Of a stretch of 64,000 nt of DNA, positions 63,033-64,000 are shown in pieces; the stretch's first letter is position 1; each line of letters starts with the position of its first letter. The DNA comes from CAJWKT01 sp964465375. Its GTDB lineage: Bacteria; Pseudomonadota; Gammaproteobacteria; Steroidobacterales; Rariloculaceae. The notes beneath the pieces are model-generated. The model did not search any database. It saw only the letters and a program-made list of their open reading frames with translations, and was not told the DNA's origin. A program made the translations under genes and the position numbers. Location of the stretch: contig CAYXIJ010000004.1 of assembly GCA_964465375.1 (NCBI GenBank), positions 1 to 64,000 on the forward strand, written 5' to 3'.

Positions 63033-64000
63033 TCAGACATCAAAAGCTGGCTTAATTCGCGCTCTATCCATAGACCAACCTTCTGGCAATATATCCTCCA
63101 GAATCAAGTAAAGGCATGGCACCAAGAATAACGTCATCAAGGTAGCGAACAGCACGCCCCACCCGAGGGAAATGGACATGGGCACAACGAAAGCTGTATT
63201 TGGATTGTTCGATAACATCAAAGGAACTAAGCCGACGAAGGTAGTCACTGAGGTCAGAAAAATAGGCCGAAACCTCACTATTCCGGCCTGCACCGCCGCT
63301 TCATGGATGGTTGCACCCTGTCTGCGCAAACCGTTCATGTAATGCACCAGTACAAGACTTGCATTCACCACCACGCCGGAAAGAGCAATCATTCCTAATA
63401 CCGAGGCCATAACTACCGGCCATCCCATGATTGCGTGCCCTATCAGAGCGCCGACGGCCCCAAACGGTATCACGCTCATGATCACGAAAGGTTGAACATA
63501 AGATTTCAGTGGAATTGCCAATAAAGCAAACATAATCATAAGGGCCAGGGGTACAAGCGACGCAAGCCCTGAAAACGCCTCCGTGCCCTCTTCCTGTTCC
63601 CCTCCCAGGTAATAGCTCATTCCTCGGTAGTCTGACAGAATAGACGGCAACGCCTCAGCCTCTAAAGAATCGAGGATCAGCCCGGGGGTCGTTACACTAC
63701 GGTCAACATCTGCGGTTACAGTGACCACGCGTTGCCGGTCAATACGCCTTATGGTCGAAAAACCCGTACCGAAATCCACCTCAGCTACTGCCGCAAAAGG
63801 TACCTCGGAGCCAGTTGCGGTTCGAATTCGCATATCCTCAAGGTCCCCGAGAGACCTTCTCTCGGATTCAGGATAACGGACCATAACCCTGACATCCTCA
63901 GTACCGCGCTGGATCCTCTGGGCCTCCTCACCATAAAAGGCCTGACGGACCTGACGCGCCAAGTCGTTTAAGGTTAGCCCTAGATGGCGTGCTTCAGGGC
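63033..64000 (-). CDS. RND efflux transporter permease, C-terminal part (partial)
   Basis: About 322 residues of an AcrB-type RND pump; the frame continues past the window edge without a start. The visible part contains the periplasmic segment LGLTLNDLARQVRQAFYGEEAQRI and VRVMVRYPESERRS, then the last helices: VPLALMIMFALLAIPLKSYVQPFVIMSVIPFGAVGALIGH and GVVVNASLVLVHYMNGL. The end ELPEGW.. is near the natural C-terminus. A membrane-fusion partner would lie beyond the window. Confidence 0.92.
   Translation of the reverse strand, partial: PEARHLGLTLNDLARQVRQAFYGEEAQRIQRGTEDVRVMVRYPESERRSLGDLEDMRIRTATGSEVPFAAVAEVDFGTGFSTIRRIDRQRVVTVTADVDRSVTTPGLILDSLEAEALPSILSDYRGMSYYLGGEQEEGTEAFSGLASLVPLALMIMFALLAIPLKSYVQPFVIMSVIPFGAVGALIGHAIMGWPVVMASVLGMIALSGVVVNASLVLVHYMNGLRRQGATIHEAAVQAGIVRFRPIFLTSVTTFVGLVPLMLSNNPNTAFVVPMSISLGWGVLFATLMTLFLVPCLYLILEDILPEGWSMDRARIKPAFDV

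Overview
This window looks like chromosome from a Gram-negative proteobacterium, most likely a gammaproteobacterium and plausibly a free-living aquatic one. Two TonB-dependent receptors, an RND pump and a TorF-type outer-membrane protein show an outer membrane. Glutathione-dependent formaldehyde dehydrogenase, a molybdenum NAD-linked formate dehydrogenase and a GlnK/AmtB pair under an apparent sigma-54 promoter fit the Proteobacteria. Genus cannot be judged from the sequence. No rRNA, complete tRNA, insertion sequence, prophage or CRISPR array was seen.

Layout. (1) 0-5 kb: a gene tail, a Tat-exported dienelactone hydrolase, a Tat-signal class V aminotransferase, a LysR regulator and an AI-2E family membrane protein. 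(2) 5.4-13.6 kb, all minus strand: a catabolic-looking series made of a FabD-like acyltransferase, M20 amidohydrolase, UMF1 transporter, NHL-repeat protein, 2-hydroxyacid dehydrogenase, exported metallo-beta-lactamase-fold enzyme and an orphan TRAP solute receptor. It is divergent from a TonB receptor and a DUF6152 protein (13.7-17 kb). (3) 17-22.8 kb: Gfo/Idh oxidoreductase, FrmA, a FolK-FolP fusion, and three DNA-active enzymes (Cas4/AddB-like nuclease, SNase, AlkA-type glycosylase). (4) 22.8-26 kb: three unrecognised genes around a strongly structured leader, then a lipoprotein PQQ-type sugar dehydrogenase. (5) 26-35.5 kb: Mpo1-like protein, pterin dehydratase, valine-pyruvate aminotransferase, and an fdsGBA-fdsD-(2-hydroxyacid oxidase)-fdhD formate dehydrogenase operon. 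(6) 35.6-46.2 kb: a secreted M20 hydrolase, then a complete mevalonate pathway from HMG-CoA synthase to farnesyl diphosphate synthase, including one polypeptide that fuses HMG-CoA reductase to mevalonate kinase, followed by a sulfotransferase. (7) 46.3-49.4 kb: acyl-CoA ligase, DksA/TraR-type zinc finger protein, threonine dehydratase. (8) 49.4-58.3 kb: cobalamin riboswitch, btuB-btuF-btuC-btuD, a DmeF-type Co/Ni exporter, a ModF-like double ATPase, a MerC-domain protein and an SDR. (9) 58.4-64 kb: amtB/glnK/torF operon, ferredoxin, TVP38 protein, YceI, and the C-terminal part of an RND transporter that runs off the window.

How the parts work together. FrmA and the Fds complex provide formaldehyde-to-formate-to-CO2 oxidation yielding NADH, although the S-formylglutathione hydrolase between them is not in the window. 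The mevalonate cluster supplies IPP/DMAPP and FPP from acetyl units, lacking only the acetoacetyl-CoA thiolase. The B12 locus pairs riboswitch-controlled uptake with a cobalt/nickel exporter. The nitrogen locus has a sigma-54 promoter with an upstream NtrC-like site at the classical spacing.

The most unusual items are the reductase-kinase fusion within a complete mevalonate cluster, the candidate attenuator leader at about 23.9-24.0 kb with its uncharacterised genes, the FolK-FolP fusion, and a probable Tat-exported PLP enzyme. All calls come from reading the sequence and motifs; no database search was run.
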